From Flavobacteriales bacterium (GTDB taxonomy: Bacteria; Bacteroidota; Bacteroidia; Flavobacteriales_C; GCA-002722245): a stretch of DNA of 64,000 nt. The first letter of the stretch is position 1; each line of letters opens with the position of its first letter. The stretch covers positions 62,001 through 126,000 of the forward strand of contig JAHEZL010000002.1 in the NCBI GenBank assembly GCA_023251095.1, written 5' to 3'. Below, in pieces: positions 15,316-27,000 of this stretch. Made by a program: the position numbers and the translations under genes. Below the pieces are notes generated by a model. It worked only from the letters and a program-made list of their open reading frames with translations. It had not been told where the DNA came from and did no database searches.

Positions 15316-17241
15316 TCAATAATTAAATTCCCACGCTGTTTTATAGGCAGAGATACTATCGGCATAGTCCAAAAATTCTTTGTAAAAAGAGTGATTAGCT
15401 AGGGTTCCGCTGTCGCCGATCACCACCAGTTTTTTCTTTGCGCGGGTGAGGGCAACATTCATTCGGCGGATGTCGCTGAGGAAACCAATCTCGCGCATAT
15501 CGTTGCTGCGCACCAGAGAAATATAAATAATATCGCGTTCCTGTCCCTGAAAACCATCTATGGTTTTAATGGCGATGTGCGCCGGAAATTCTTTTAATTC
15601 TTCGTCCTCTGAAACGAGTTGTGTTAAGTATTGCACTTGCTCTTTGTAAGGAGAAATAATACCTACACTTAATTTTTTTTCGGGTGTGTGATTTTGAAAA
15701 TATTGCTGCAATAGCATTTTCAAATGTTTGATGAGCAACACCGCTTCTTCGGGATTAGAATTGCTTAAACTTTCGGGATTCAATACTTCCGTGAAGCCGC
15801 AACCGGCAGTGTCTATAAAGTCTACAGGAGTATTGAGCAGTGTTTCATTTTCATCAAAACTCAAAGTATTTTGTTTTACCGATTCGTCGGCAATCAATCC
15901 CGAATGATAAAATTTTTGGTTGGAAAAATTCATTATATGCTCGTGCATGCGGTACTGCGTGTTGAGCATTACCGCTACGTTTTCAATTTTCATGCAGTGT
16001 TCAAACAAAGTTTCTTTGAGTCCTTGCGCTTCTGCAATTTTTGATTTTACGGTAGGCGGCAGCTGACAATGATCGCCTGCGAAAATCACGCGCGATGATC
16101 GTGTGATGGGAATCCAGCACATGGGCTCCAAAGCTTGTGCAGCCTCATCAATAAATAAAGTGGAGAAGTGACGGTTGCGCATCATTTTACCCGACGACAC
16201 CACGGGAGTACAAGCAATTACCTGCGCTTTTTCAAATTGCGAATCAATAATATAATCTTCTAAATTGTTGGCGTCGCGCAGGATTTGCTTCGCCTGCTGA
16301 TAAAACAATTGTTTTTGTTCTCTTTCCTCGCGATTGAATACGCGCTTGTATTTTCCCGCCATTCGGAAATATTCTTCGGCGGTTTTTCTAAAAGATTTTA
16401 ATTCTTTGTAGGATTCATGTGCTGCAATTTTTGCATCTAATGTGTTCATCAATACTTCTTCGGAAATACGTGCAGGATTACCCAAACGCAACACAGAAAT
16501 TCCTTCACGATGTAATTTCTCCGTTAATAAATCCACCGCAGTATTGCTGGAACTGCATACCAAAACCTGCGTTTCATTTTTTAAAGTTTCACGTATCGCC
16601 TGCACCAGCGTAGTTGTTTTCCCTGTTCCGGGCGGACCGTGAATAATAGCAATATCTTTAGCGGCAAGAATTTTATTTACCGCTTCGTTTTGCGATTTAT
16701 TCAATCGTGAAATTTGTACAGGCTGAATTTTTTCGAAGCTCGGTTTATTTTTTCCAATCATTACATCGCGCAGCTGTGCCAAACGATTGCCGGAAGCAGA
16801 GATTACTTTTTCCATCGCAATATTCATTTCGCGATAGCTGCTTTCGTCAAATAAAATATTCATTCCCAGTTTTCCTTCTTCGCACCAATCGGGCAATTCA
16901 TCTACTGTTGTGGACAAGCGGATTTTGTTTGGTCCCAATATTTTTACTGTTCCCACTAGAGGTTCAATATCGTTGTGTTTGTTGGAAAAAATGGCGGCTT
17001 GTTTTCCACCTGAGAACTGATGAGGCTCATTGAAATTACTGGTTCTTTCAATGTCGAGATACAAATATTCTCCCAATCCTATTTCCACATTACTGATCAC
17101 AATGGGATACCACGTAACGCCATTTTCCTTGCGGTAGTTGATGTTGTTGCGCGAGAAGTGTTGCTGATATTGAGCGAAATCTTCGTCGCGCTCTATCTTC
17201 AGTAATTTTACAAGATGCAGTAGTCTTTCTATTCCTTCCAT
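15316..17241 (-). CDS. Superfamily 1B AAA helicase (IGHMBP2/Upf1-like)
   Basis: 641 residues from ATG 17241. The frame is open further upstream to 17520, but that part runs through a repeat element and has low-complexity, non-protein-like sequence, so it is left out. Motifs: Walker A GPPGTGKTTT near residue 200, motif II FIDEAAQALEP near 362, AGDHCQLPPTV, TQYRMHEHIMNFSN, then TIDGFQGQERDIIYISLVRSN and NVALTRAKKKLVVIGD. These are diagnostic of 5'-3' SF1B helicases with AAA_11 and AAA_12 domains acting on RNA or DNA. Its job in bacteria is not well defined. Confidence 0.88.
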   Translation of the reverse strand: MEGIERLLHLVKLLKIERDEDFAQYQQHFSRNNINYRKENGVTWYPIVISNVEIGLGEYLYLDIERTSNFNEPHQFSGGKQAAIFSNKHNDIEPLVGTVKILGPNKIRLSTTVDELPDWCEEGKLGMNILFDESSYREMNIAMEKVISASGNRLAQLRDVMIGKNKPSFEKIQPVQISRLNKSQNEAVNKILAAKDIAIIHGPPGTGKTTTLVQAIRETLKNETQVLVCSSSNTAVDLLTEKLHREGISVLRLGNPARISEEVLMNTLDAKIAAHESYKELKSFRKTAEEYFRMAGKYKRVFNREEREQKQLFYQQAKQILRDANNLEDYIIDSQFEKAQVIACTPVVSSGKMMRNRHFSTLFIDEAAQALEPMCWIPITRSSRVIFAGDHCQLPPTVKSKIAEAQGLKETLFEHCMKIENVAVMLNTQYRMHEHIMNFSNQKFYHSGLIADESVKQNTLSFDENETLLNTPVDFIDTAGCGFTEVLNPESLSNSNPEEAVLLIKHLKMLLQQYFQNHTPEKKLSVGIISPYKEQVQYLTQLVSEDEELKEFPAHIAIKTIDGFQGQERDIIYISLVRSNDMREIGFLSDIRRMNVALTRAKKKLVVIGDSGTLANHSFYKEFLDYADSISAYKTAWEFNY

Positions 17242-17277
17242 TGGGGTAAAAATAGTTTTAATTTTTTGTTCTTTCTT

Positions 17278-17443
17278 TACTTTTTCCTTGATGAAAAAGC
17301 AACAAAAAATCAAGAGCCAAGATATGCTTCCACCGCACGTCGAAAAATTTTTACGGCCCTCAGGCCTAAAATTTTTCTCCCGCCAGCGCAGGCCCGCATC
17401 TTGGCTCGGGCCCCCGCACGAAGTTAGCGGCCCATTTCCTGAA
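17278..17443. repeat. Dispersed structured repeat, copy 1
   Basis: Its ends match the element at 37128-37295: a left part with TACTTTTT, a hairpin, CAAAAAATCAAGAGCCAAGA and ATGCT, and a right part CTTGGCTCGG ... CGCACGAAGTTA ... GCCCA ... CTGAA. The inner ends CCAAGA and TCTTGG form an inverted repeat. The cores are unlike each other but nearly equal in length. This explains most of the 17242-17524 gap. Confidence 0.75.
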
Positions 17444-17465
17444 GTACACACACAAAGACACAGTC

Positions 17466-17508
17466 CGTCATTGCGAGAATTTTTGTACTCAAAAATTGAA
17501 GCAATCCC
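17466..17508. repeat. Single palindromic repeat unit (REP-like)
   Basis: CGTCATTGCGAG, then ATTTTTGTACTCAAAAAT and GAAGCAATCCC form a stem. The same unit occurs twice, inverted, in the repeat at 35159-35277. Confidence 0.7.
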
Positions 17509-17524
17509 CGTTAGGCACAAAAAA

Positions 17525-18367
17525 TCATTTCGCTTTCTGTGCGGCTTCCCATCCGATTAAAACCGATTTGCGGGGACTTCCCCAGCGGTATTGTCCGTAA
17601 GTTCCTGTGGCTTGTATCACGCGGTGACAAGGAATAATAAAAGCAATGGGGTTGCTGCCAATGGCTGTTCCTACTGCGCGGGAGGCTGTTTCCTGTTCAA
17701 TGTTTTTTGCAATATTTCCGTAAGTAGACAATTGTCCGCTTGGAATTTTTAAAAGTGCATTCCACACTTTTAATTGAAAGGGCGTCCCCTTCAAATGCAA
17801 TTTTATTTCTGCTAAATTATTTTGATCAGGTGAAAAAATATCAAGCGCATTTTTTTGAATGGAGTCGGCGATTTCTTTGTAGTTCGCTTTTGGAAAAGAG
17901 CTTTGCAATTCTTTTAAAGCAAATTCTTTGTCTTCAAAAAACATCAGGTGGCATAAGCCTTTCGGAGTAGACGCCACTAAAACATTTCCAAATAAAGTTT
18001 CAGAAAAACTATAGTTGATGTTTAAATTTTCTCCTTCGTTTTTAAATTCTCCGGGCGTCATTCCTTCTATGCTGATGAACAAATCGTGCAAGCGACTTGT
18101 ACCCGATAGTCCACTTTCATGTGCCGCATCAAACAACGACAATTCTTTTTCTTTTAAAATACTTTTGGCGTATTGAACAGTTAAATACTGTACAAATTTT
18201 TTCGGACTCACCCCCGCCCATTCTGTAAATAAGCGCTGAAAATGAAAGGGACTCAAATGAATTTTTTCGGCTACTTTATCCAGATCGGGCTGATCTTTGA
18301 AATGTGTTTTGATGTAAGCAATCGCTTCTGCAATTCTTTTATAATTAATGCTTTCCGATTTTCGCAT
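17525..18367 (-). CDS. AraC-type HTH / methylated-DNA-protein-cysteine methyltransferase fusion
   Basis: 280 residues. N-terminal AraC helix-turn-helix pair (about 1-100; DLDKVAEKIHLSPFHFQRLF and LFDAAHESGLSGTSRLHDLF), then a ferredoxin-like segment and the alkyltransferase domain with the acceptor site IPCHRVIQATG near residue 246. The enzyme removes O6-alkyl groups from guanine by irreversible transfer to Cys. The Zn-binding Ada N-terminal domain that repairs phosphotriesters is missing, so this is the shortened Ada-like form common in Bacteroidota. Whether the HTH still regulates is unknown. Confidence 0.9.
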   Translation of the reverse strand: MRKSESINYKRIAEAIAYIKTHFKDQPDLDKVAEKIHLSPFHFQRLFTEWAGVSPKKFVQYLTVQYAKSILKEKELSLFDAAHESGLSGTSRLHDLFISIEGMTPGEFKNEGENLNINYSFSETLFGNVLVASTPKGLCHLMFFEDKEFALKELQSSFPKANYKEIADSIQKNALDIFSPDQNNLAEIKLHLKGTPFQLKVWNALLKIPSGQLSTYGNIAKNIEQETASRAVGTAIGSNPIAFIIPCHRVIQATGTYGQYRWGSPRKSVLIGWEAAQKAK

Positions 18368-18495
18368 GTTTAAAAATACGATAAGCCCGTGGATTTAAAA
18401 ATCCGAAACTTGCGGAAGTAGTCGGGTAACATAATTTAAATGAAGGTATGCACAACCACTTGACTGCTTTTGCGTCTTCATATGAAACAACACCT

Positions 18496-18858
18496 ATGAG
18501 AATCCTTTTTAAAACCGCAGCTTCGATGATTTTCCTTACGGCAATTAGTTTGGCGGCCTGTACTAAAACAAGTACTAATACCACTGTTGATTGCACCGGG
18601 GTTACACCGACTTACACCAACGATATCAAAGCCATTATGACGGCAAATTGCGCCATTTCAGGTTGTCATACCACCCTATCTTCAGCAGGAGGATATGATT
18701 TAACCAATTATGCCAATTGTAAAAATGCCAAGGACAGAATATCGGGAAGTGTTCAGCACAACTCAGGATATCAATCCATGCCCCAAGCAGCTGCAAAACT
18801 GGATGATGCTACTATTAAGAAAATTGTTTGCTGGGTGCAGAATGGGTGTATGCAGTAA
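18496..18858 (+). CDS. Cytochrome-c-like lipoprotein with CX4CH
   Basis: 120 residues from ATG 18496, the start that opens the lipoprotein signal (lipobox SLAACTK). The body shares a plan with the gene at 1919: YTNDIKAIMTANC, then CAISGCHTT (CX4CH), then a MPQ segment and a C-terminal helix with WVQNGC. Additional Cys residues (YANCKN, IVCW, NGC) may form disulfides. A single-haem carrier at the membrane surface is plausible; haem binding is not shown. Confidence 0.65.
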   Translation: MRILFKTAASMIFLTAISLAACTKTSTNTTVDCTGVTPTYTNDIKAIMTANCAISGCHTTLSSAGGYDLTNYANCKNAKDRISGSVQHNSGYQSMPQAAAKLDDATIKKIVCWVQNGCMQ

Positions 18859-18859
18859 T

Positions 18860-19072
18860 TTATTCCAAAGATTCCAAATACAAATCCTCCACTTTTTTTC
18901 GGGCCCAAGGGGTTTTGCGTAAAAAAGTCAGACTGGATTTTATGCTCGGATTGCTTTTAAAGCAATTGATGTTCACGTGATCGCTCAGCTCTTCCCACGA
19001 ATATTTTTCCGTCAAATGTTCCAGTATCATTTGCAGTGTTTTGCCGTGAAGAGGATCGTTGCTTTGGTGCAT
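18860..19072 (-). CDS. VF530 (DUF2132) family DNA-binding-like protein
   Basis: 70 residues. Nearly the whole length matches the VF530 pattern: [49 protein letters not shown]. The Vibrio fischeri VF530 structure is a small helical fold described as DNA-binding-like; the cellular role is unknown. Its end lies one base beyond the end of the convergent cytochrome-like gene. Confidence 0.88.
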   Translation of the reverse strand: MHQSNDPLHGKTLQMILEHLTEKYSWEELSDHVNINCFKSNPSIKSSLTFLRKTPWARKKVEDLYLESLE

Positions 19073-19233
19073 GTTTTTCTTGATGTGGGTTCAAGGTAAA
19101 ACTAAAAATAACTTTCTATTCCTTTCTTGTAGGGGAAATAATTTTTCTTGGAATAGAAAGCGATTCAATTTTAAATTCTACTTTCGTTTCCGCGTTCCGG
19201 CGCAAACCTAATTTTATAACCAGACTTCCTTCA

Positions 19234-20502
19234 ATGAAAAAATTATTTTTTTGCTTATCGGCTATTGCATCGACTTTTTCTGTTAATGCACAAAACAATT
19301 GGTATAGCAAACCAACAAAAACTATTACAACAACAGCGGTAGGCATTGGTACTTATACCCCGGCATCTGGAATTCCACTATATGTGGTGAACAACGACAC
19401 TACTTTCGGAGGAAGTCAGCTAGTAGCTGGTTTTGAAAGATTGGGCGTACCTGCTCAAAGTGCTAAAGTAGTTATAAACATAACTGATTTTAATGATGGT
19501 TTTGGCGATGTTTTGTTTGATGCGCAAGGCAATGCAGACATCGCATTGAGAACCAAAGGGGGTTATGGAGGAGTATTGGTTTTAAAGAACAATGGAAATC
19601 TTGGGGTTGGAATTTCTAATCCTTCAGCGAAATTGCACGTGAGCGGGAGTCTCAGGTTTGATGGTCTCGGCACAACAAATGCCGGATATGTTTTAACGGC
19701 TACTGATGCTTTAGGAAATGCAGCTTGGCAACCGGCACCGCCTGTTTTGTGGAATAAAACGGGGAATGATATTAATTATGTTACCGGAAAAGTAGGAATT
19801 GGAATGCCAACGGGTACCACATATGAATCCCAATTACAAGTTATGCAGGCGGTGGGCGCACCAAAAAATTTCAGAGTACTTGATATGGTTGAGGGAAATA
19901 GAAAAGTATTTTTCACAACTAATTTATCCGATGGAGCATACAGTTACCAAACTATAAATAATGATTTTGGTTTGTTTTGGGCAGATGGAAATGGGCCGGC
20001 AGGAACTGGAAGAAATGGAAGCGCAGGATTGGTAATTGCCGCTCACGCTGCATCATCAGCAGGAATTAGAATTGATGCAAACGGGAGCGTTGGAATCGGA
20101 ACAAACCTTTCTTCTAATACACGTGTTGTAAATGGTGTTAGCGTTCCAAATTATTATATGCTTTCAGTAGCAGGCGCTCTTCGCGCTAAGGAAGTAGTGA
20201 TAGAAATCGACTGGGCAGATTATGTTTTTGATAAAAATTATAAACTAATGCCCTTAAATGAATTGGATAAATTCATCACTGAAAACAAACACCTTCCAAA
20301 CATTAATAGTGCTGCCGATATTGAAGCAAATGGTTTAATGATGGGCAACATGCAGGTGAAACAAATGGAGAAAATAGAAGAGCTGTCTCTTTATATTATT
20401 GAAATCAACAAAAGATTAAATGAATTAGAAGAGCAAAATAAAAAGCTAGAACAAAAAAATGAAACGCTTGAATCGGCGATACAACAAATTCAAAATAAAT
20501 AA
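19234..20502 (+). CDS. Secreted tail-fibre-like protein with C-terminal coiled coil
   Basis: 422 residues: signal peptide (about 1-20, VNAQ), a Gly-rich beta region with several GVGIxNPSAKLHVSG-type motifs as in phage tail-fibre and S74-linked proteins, then a conserved Bacteroidota stretch (EIDWADYVFDKNYKLMPLNE, LDKFITENKHLPNI) and a C-terminal coiled coil (about 370-422). It has no peptidase S74 domain and no sorting domain. First gene of a cassette with a YD-motif sorting-domain protein (10-base gap), a giant RHS protein and a lipoprotein. There are no phage genes nearby, so it is not read as a prophage remnant. Confidence 0.75.
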   Translation: MKKLFFCLSAIASTFSVNAQNNWYSKPTKTITTTAVGIGTYTPASGIPLYVVNNDTTFGGSQLVAGFERLGVPAQSAKVVINITDFNDGFGDVLFDAQGNADIALRTKGGYGGVLVLKNNGNLGVGISNPSAKLHVSGSLRFDGLGTTNAGYVLTATDALGNAAWQPAPPVLWNKTGNDINYVTGKVGIGMPTGTTYESQLQVMQAVGAPKNFRVLDMVEGNRKVFFTTNLSDGAYSYQTINNDFGLFWADGNGPAGTGRNGSAGLVIAAHAASSAGIRIDANGSVGIGTNLSSNTRVVNGVSVPNYYMLSVAGALRAKEVVIEIDWADYVFDKNYKLMPLNELDKFITENKHLPNINSAADIEANGLMMGNMQVKQMEKIEELSLYIIEINKRLNELEEQNKKLEQKNETLESAIQQIQNK

Positions 20503-20512
20503 AACAGAAAAT

Positions 20513-20980
20513 ATGAAAAAGATGTTTTCTCATTTGAAACCAGCATTTGTTTTGCTTGCACTTTGTTTAAGTTCTGCGGCATATTCTCAAAATTGTACGA
20601 TTGTTTATTCTTATGATCAATCGGGGAATCGTACAATGAGAGTTCAAAATTGTCCGCCGCCACCACTTAATTCACAGGCACCGCTGGCTGCTCAAAGCGA
20701 AACTGTAGTTGCGCCTACAGTTGATGGAGTAAATACAATTGACAATGTTAGGGCCTTGGTATATCCAAATCCTACTTATGGAATAGTGAATATTTCCTTA
20801 GCAAATTTTGAAAATGCAACTTATCAGTTGTATGATATTTCAGGGAAATTAGTTCAGCAGGGACAATTTACTTCGGGTCAATTGATGTTGGATATATCTA
20901 ATGAAGGCAGCGGTCAATATATATTAAGAATATTGTCAAACGGGCAAAGACAAGACTATAAAATAATGAAAAAATCGTAA
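20513..20980 (+). CDS. Small secreted protein: one YD motif plus T9SS sorting domain
   Basis: 155 residues from ATG 20513 (signal peptide MKKMFSHLKPAF ... YSQ); an upstream in-frame ATG overlaps the previous gene. The mature N-terminus reads NCTIVYSYDQSGNRTMRVQN, a single RHS-type YD repeat flanked by Cys, then a Pro-rich and Ala-rich linker and a complete T9SS domain (VYPNPTYGIVNIS ... GSGQYILRILS). It lies 36 bases upstream of the giant RHS protein, which has YD repeats but no sorting domain. It may be an export or surface anchor partner for that protein; this is inference. Confidence 0.75.
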   Translation: MKKMFSHLKPAFVLLALCLSSAAYSQNCTIVYSYDQSGNRTMRVQNCPPPPLNSQAPLAAQSETVVAPTVDGVNTIDNVRALVYPNPTYGIVNISLANFENATYQLYDISGKLVQQGQFTSGQLMLDISNEGSGQYILRILSNGQRQDYKIMKKS

Positions 20981-21016
20981 GCAAACCTTTCTGATTTTTT
21001 AATACACCTAACGAAG

Positions 21017-24000
21017 ATGAATAAGATCATAAAAATAATTTTAGCGCTGGTATTGTTTTGTTACCAGCTGAATTTTGCACAAACCAGTGTTGAATTGCAT
21101 TCTTCTGAAAGTGGAAATCCACTGCATGTTGCCAAGGAGATAGTGAATTTAACCCCAGGCTTTAGCTATAAACCATCAACAGGCCAATTAGGGGATTATA
21201 AAATTGATGACGCTATTGTTGGAGATGTAAATTATGGTGGTGTTCCGCTCGGAACGGATCTATCACAAAGAGCAATTAATACCAGCTATGTTGTTGGATT
21301 GACTCAAGGAACAGCATCAGTTTCAAGTTCAGGTTCGGCAAGTTTTAATGTTCCTGTCTCATTACCCGCAGGGATTGGATCTATAACTCCATCAATTTCT
21401 ATTGGCTATAGTAGTACGGGAGGTAACGGATTGCTGGGAATGGGTTGGGATATAAATGTTGGCTCAACTATTTCCAGAGTAGGTTCAACAATATATCATG
21501 ATGGAAAAGTTAGGAGTATAGATTTGGATGCTAATGATAATCTTACTCAAGATGGAATGCGATTAATTTTGCGATCAGGCTCTAATATGACTAATGGAGC
21601 AGTTTATCGCACAGAGCTTGAAACTTTTTCAACTATCACAGCAATTGGTACTCAAGGTATTGGTCCGGCATATTTTAAAGTCGAAACAAAAGATGGAAAA
21701 ATAGTGGAGTATGGTAATAATGAAGTTGCAAAGCTAGTTTCTGCCGATCCTTCTATGTCTACTGTATTAATATGGTATATTACTAAAATAAGTGATTTAA
21801 ATGGCAATTACATTGAGTATAAATATAAAAATGATGGTGGGCAGATAGTGCTTGATGAAATTTTATTTACAGGAAATATTAATGCGGGCTTAACTCCTTT
21901 GAACAAAGTCAAATTTCAGTATATAAATAGATCAGATATAAGTTCGATTTACATTGCTGGTAAAGAAGTAAAAAGGAATTTATTACTTGATCGTATTAAG
22001 ATTTATACTGAATCCAATTTATTTAAGGAATACCAATTTGTTTATACCTCAAGATTATATAGTTTTTTAACGGAAATAATAGAATTCGGCAATGATGGTT
22101 CTCGATTTAATTCTACTGCTTTTCAATACGAAACACCTGTTAATGCCGGAGCTCAAATGGTTACTTCCTCTTATTCACCCATACCTAATTCAGCGCAATC
22201 CGAGGAAGCTGATGTTTTTTCAGGGGATTATACCGGTGACGGAATTACCGATGCGCTTTTGGCTATTCCAAAAGGAGGACCTCATAAAAAATTCAAATTA
22301 TACCAAGGAACTTTAGGTGGAGTATTTAATAAAATACTAGATAAGCAATTGTCTGCAACAGAACTTAGTTATACTGCTCATTTAGGTCAATACCGCGAAC
22401 AAGTGTATTATTTTTCTGATTTTAATGGAGATGGGAAAAGTGATTATTTTTTAATTAAACAAGGTGCTGCAGGTATTCTAGATCATTTCTATATTAACTA
22501 TTCAAACGGGAGTGATTTTATATCAAGTATAATGAGTAATTCTAGCTCTTGTGGTTATGGCTATGCAAATCTTAGTGGTAATATCCGTACTGGTGATTTT
22601 GATGGTGACGGAGCAACAGATATATTGACCTATTTGTCAAATTCATCAAATACACAATGGGAAATTGCAATTTATTATCCTCGGCGCAATGAAGTTAAAC
22701 GCAGCACTTATAGTTATGACATCTTAAATTTAGGATGTACAATGATTGTTAGTGATGTAGATAGTGATGGAAAAAATGAACTATTTGTTTCGGATTCTTA
22801 TATGAATATTTATGAGTTTGATGTAGTAGGTTCTCAATTAGTTGTTAATAAGATATATGATAAGGGTTTTGAATTGGGATTCAGATTTGGAGCTGCAAAT
22901 ATGAAATCGGGCGATTTTAATGGAGATGGGAAAACCGATTTTTTTACTGCTGCACAATATTATGGTAATGGCGCATATAATTATAAAATACATTACTCGA
23001 AAGGAAAAGTGTTCGGTCCGAAACAAATAATTAATGAACAAGGTGTCGATGTATTAGTATCTCCATCTTTATTTGAAACGATAAATTTTGATTTAAGTAA
23101 TTATAGCAGTGATGTTCAGGTAGCTGATTACAATGGTGACGGTAAATCAGACATTCTTATACATGGAAATAATTTAGTAAATATTTTTTATTCTAATGGG
23201 AGAGGGTTTAGTGGGCCATTTCAATGTGCTATTAATCCTGTAGATAAAAATTACATTTACCCTGGTGATTACAATGGAGACGGAAGAGTTGATGAATTGT
23301 ATTATAGAGGAATTGGAGCTGAGCCAGTATTAATCCAAATAAACAAGGACAATAAAGAATTACTGTTAAAGAAAACTTATGATGGTTTTAATAATAGTAC
23401 GGAGTTTACTTATTCAAACATAGCAAACCCCTCAGTTTATTCTAAAAATTATACTGTTTCATATCCATTGCAATTACTGTCTGTAGGAATTCAAGTAGTA
23501 GCGACATTGAAAACTAATAATGGAAATGGGGGTGTCGAAGTTAATGCTTATCAATACAGTAATGCACTTATACATAAGCAAGGAAAAGGATTTTTAGGTT
23601 TCCAATCAACAACTACATCAAACATATCAAATAATATAAAAGTTATCAATCTTTACCAAGCTGATTTAACAACACACTATACTCCGATTTTAACTTCGCA
23701 AAACAATTTTAATTTACTCACTGGCTCTTTAATGTCAGAATCAAACAACGAGTACTATTTTTCAAATTCTATTGCAGGGGCTAATTATTTCAGTTATTTA
23801 AAGAAAAATAATTCCATTAACTATTTAACAGGGGTTAATTCAAACATCGTTCATGATTTTGATGCATTAACTGGTAATTTACTTAAGTCAACTTCAACTA
23901 CTCAAAATCAAACGACAACAAATGAATCAACGTTTAGTTCATACGGAAATCCAGTAAGTACAAAAGTAACTACTATTAGAAATATTGGCGGGGTTAGTGA

Positions 24001-27000
24001 AGAGCCTTATATCAGAAATAGTAGTTTTACCTATGACGTCAAGGGTAATTTACTGACGCAAACGATTGATCCTACTGACGCAAAGAAAATTACAAATACG
24101 TTTACATACAATTCATTTGGGCAAGTATTGACACAGGTTGTTACAGCATCCGGAGTATCGCCAATTTCAACATCAATAAATTATAACAATAAAGGATTAG
24201 TCACCCGTAAATACAATCCACAGGGCCAATATGAAGAGTATACGTACGATGGTTTTGGAAGGAATATTAAGGTTCAGGATGTAGTTGGACTTATTTCTGA
24301 ATACACATATGATGGATTTAATAGACTTGTTAAAGTTAAATCTGCGACGGGTGTTGAATCAACTACTAAAATGGGTTGGGATATTCAAGTTGGCAACAAC
24401 AGCGATCTCTCAAGTGTATCTACAGTATATTATTCATTAACACAAGCAACAGCAAGTCCCTCGAGACAAATTTGGTTTGACTCTTTTGGAAGAGAGAAAG
24501 TCCAAAAGGTGGATGGAGTTAAGGTTACTTGCATTAATAGATTATATGATAACTGTGGAAATGTTAGAGTCAGTACATTTCCATATTTTAGTGGTGAAAC
24601 ACCTATTAAGATCACTAATTCATATGATGAATTTAACAGAATAAAATTGACGCAAACAGATGGAATTTACCCTGGTACAACTTATAATTATAGTTTCGAT
24701 TCGGGTAATTCCATAACTACAATGAATACTCCTGAAGGACAAACGACCACTGTGGTAGATCCTGGTGGAAAAACACTTTCACTCACTGACAATGGCGGGA
24801 CTTTGAATTACAAATATTATAGTTCAGGAAATTTGAAATCTGTCGAAATGGGGTCGGTAATAATGGTTAGTTTAACTTATGATCTGCAAGGAAATAAGAT
24901 AGAAATGATAGATAAAAATGCAGGAACTATTTCTTATACCTATGATACATTTGGACGTTTGCTAACTCAAACTGATAATGGAAAAGTATCAACAATGGTT
25001 TATGATCAATTTGGCAAAATGATTTCTCGAAATACGACGGAAGGAACAACTACATATGATTACAATACAAGTGGCATGGCGATCAATCAAATTAAAAAGA
25101 TAACAGGTTTGAATGGTCATTTTGTGCAGTATGATTACACATCTGATTTTGGTAGAGTACAAAAGGTAACCGAACAAATTAGTTCAGAAATTTTCATAAC
25201 CCAATATCAATATAATTCAATAGGTCAACAAATTTCAACGACTTATCCTTCAGGATTTATTGCGAAAAATCAATATACCTCAAAAGGAGAGCTATATAAA
25301 ATAACCGATAATACGGAGAGTATTTCTATATGGGAAAGACTCACCACCAATCAATTTAGGAAGTATACTTCAAGTAAGTTAGGGAATGGACTTACTACAA
25401 CAAAAACATTTAATGCCTATGGTTTTCCGGTGAACATTAAAGCAGGTAGTATTTTAGATTTAACAATGGATTTTAACTCTTCTACCGGAAACTTAAATTA
25501 TAGAAAAGATAACTTGTTGAGTTTAACCGAAAGTTTTACTTATGACAATTTAAATAGATTAACAGGTGCTCAGGTGAATAATTTATCGGCTTTAAATGTT
25601 TCATATGCCAATAATGGAAATATTAATAATAAATCTGATGCAGGAGGGTATGTATATGATCAAAATAAAATTAATGCCGTTGCAGAGATAACGAATCCTC
25701 AAAATATTCCCATTCAAAAACAAGAGATATATTATACATCGTTTAATAAGGCATTTTCTTTAGAAGAAGGACCAAATAAAGTAAATATTTCCTACGGTGT
25801 GAATAACGAAAGAATAAAAGCGGTTATCTCCGAGAACAATGTTGAAGTTTTGAGTAGATATTATTTGCCTGATTACGAGAAAAGTGTTGTTGGTTCAAAT
25901 ACAACAGAGGTGACTTATATAAGCACTCCTGATGGAGTTGCAGCAATTCATGTGAAAGAAAATGGCGTGGAGTCTCTTTATTATGTTTATACTGATCATT
26001 TGGGGACACCTGTTTTACTGACAAAAAGTGATGGAAGCATAGTGTATAAGCAATCTTTTGATGCATGGGGCAGAAAGAGAAATCCAAACACTTGGGACTA
26101 TGAGTTGAATTCATACAGCGTCGCACAGCCAAAATGGTTATATCGTGGTTTCACTGGTCATGAAATGTTGCCTCAATTTTCATTAATTAATATGAATGGC
26201 AGAATGTATGATCCGGTATTAGGTAGAATGCTTAGTCCTGATGTCCAAATTCAGAATGCTGGTTTTTCACAAAATTATAACAGATATAGTTATGCTTGGA
26301 ATAATCCACTCAAATATACTGATCCAAGTGGAAATGATATATTCACTGATTTTGGTTCAGCGGTTCAAGGTTTTATGTCAAGTTTATTTAACGCTTCCCC
26401 AGCAAAAGGAAATGTGAGTAAATCCCAACTTGATATTGCCGCAGCGCAATTTGGTCAGGTTGCAGAAGTATATTTACAAGTTGCTGTAGTTGAGCAGGTT
26501 GTTGTGTTTACTGTTGCGGTGGCCGGACCTGTAGGCGCAGCTCTTGTTCTTTCGGAAACTGGTTATGATATTCAAAAATATTTACTGCCAGTGGCTATTC
26601 ATATTGATATTAATTTGGGTACGCATAAAGATGGAATAGGAATTGAAACTTCTATTGGCGTACCACAAATATCACCATTAAGTGCCCGTGTTCACGGTGG
26701 AGTTGCTTACAACTGGAAAAATTATGATGTATCACCTGGATGGGAATTTAAATATGGTGGTGAAGTTGGCATAACGCCTTATTTAGTAATTGGAAGTACG
26801 CGTTACAATAGTCCTGGAGGTAAATTTGATCAAACTGTTGGTAGTGCTAGAGTGGGGATTCCATATCTTAATATTAAATATGAAAATGATTGGTTTCCTG
26901 CAGTGCCTATCGGGGATAATGGTGACAGATATAGAACGGCTTCAGTAAAAGTTCAGGCTGGGCCTTTTTCCCTTGGTTTTAATTTATTTACCGGAGATGC

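Noticed and set aside
17242-17520. Upstream extension of the helicase frame by 93 codons
   Set aside because: It reads through a dispersed repeat, has no protein-like composition, and ATG 17241 gives a family-length protein.
17288-17560. Plus-strand 90-codon frame
   Set aside because: Made of the repeat element and antisense to the alkyltransferase gene; composition is not coding-like.
20113-20200. CRISPR or other direct-repeat array
   Set aside because: I saw no regularly spaced direct repeats here or elsewhere; the repeats in this window are palindromes or protein-level repeats.
19234-20502. Prophage tail-fibre gene
   Set aside because: Signal peptide and genomic context are of a secreted Bacteroidota protein; no other phage genes are near.
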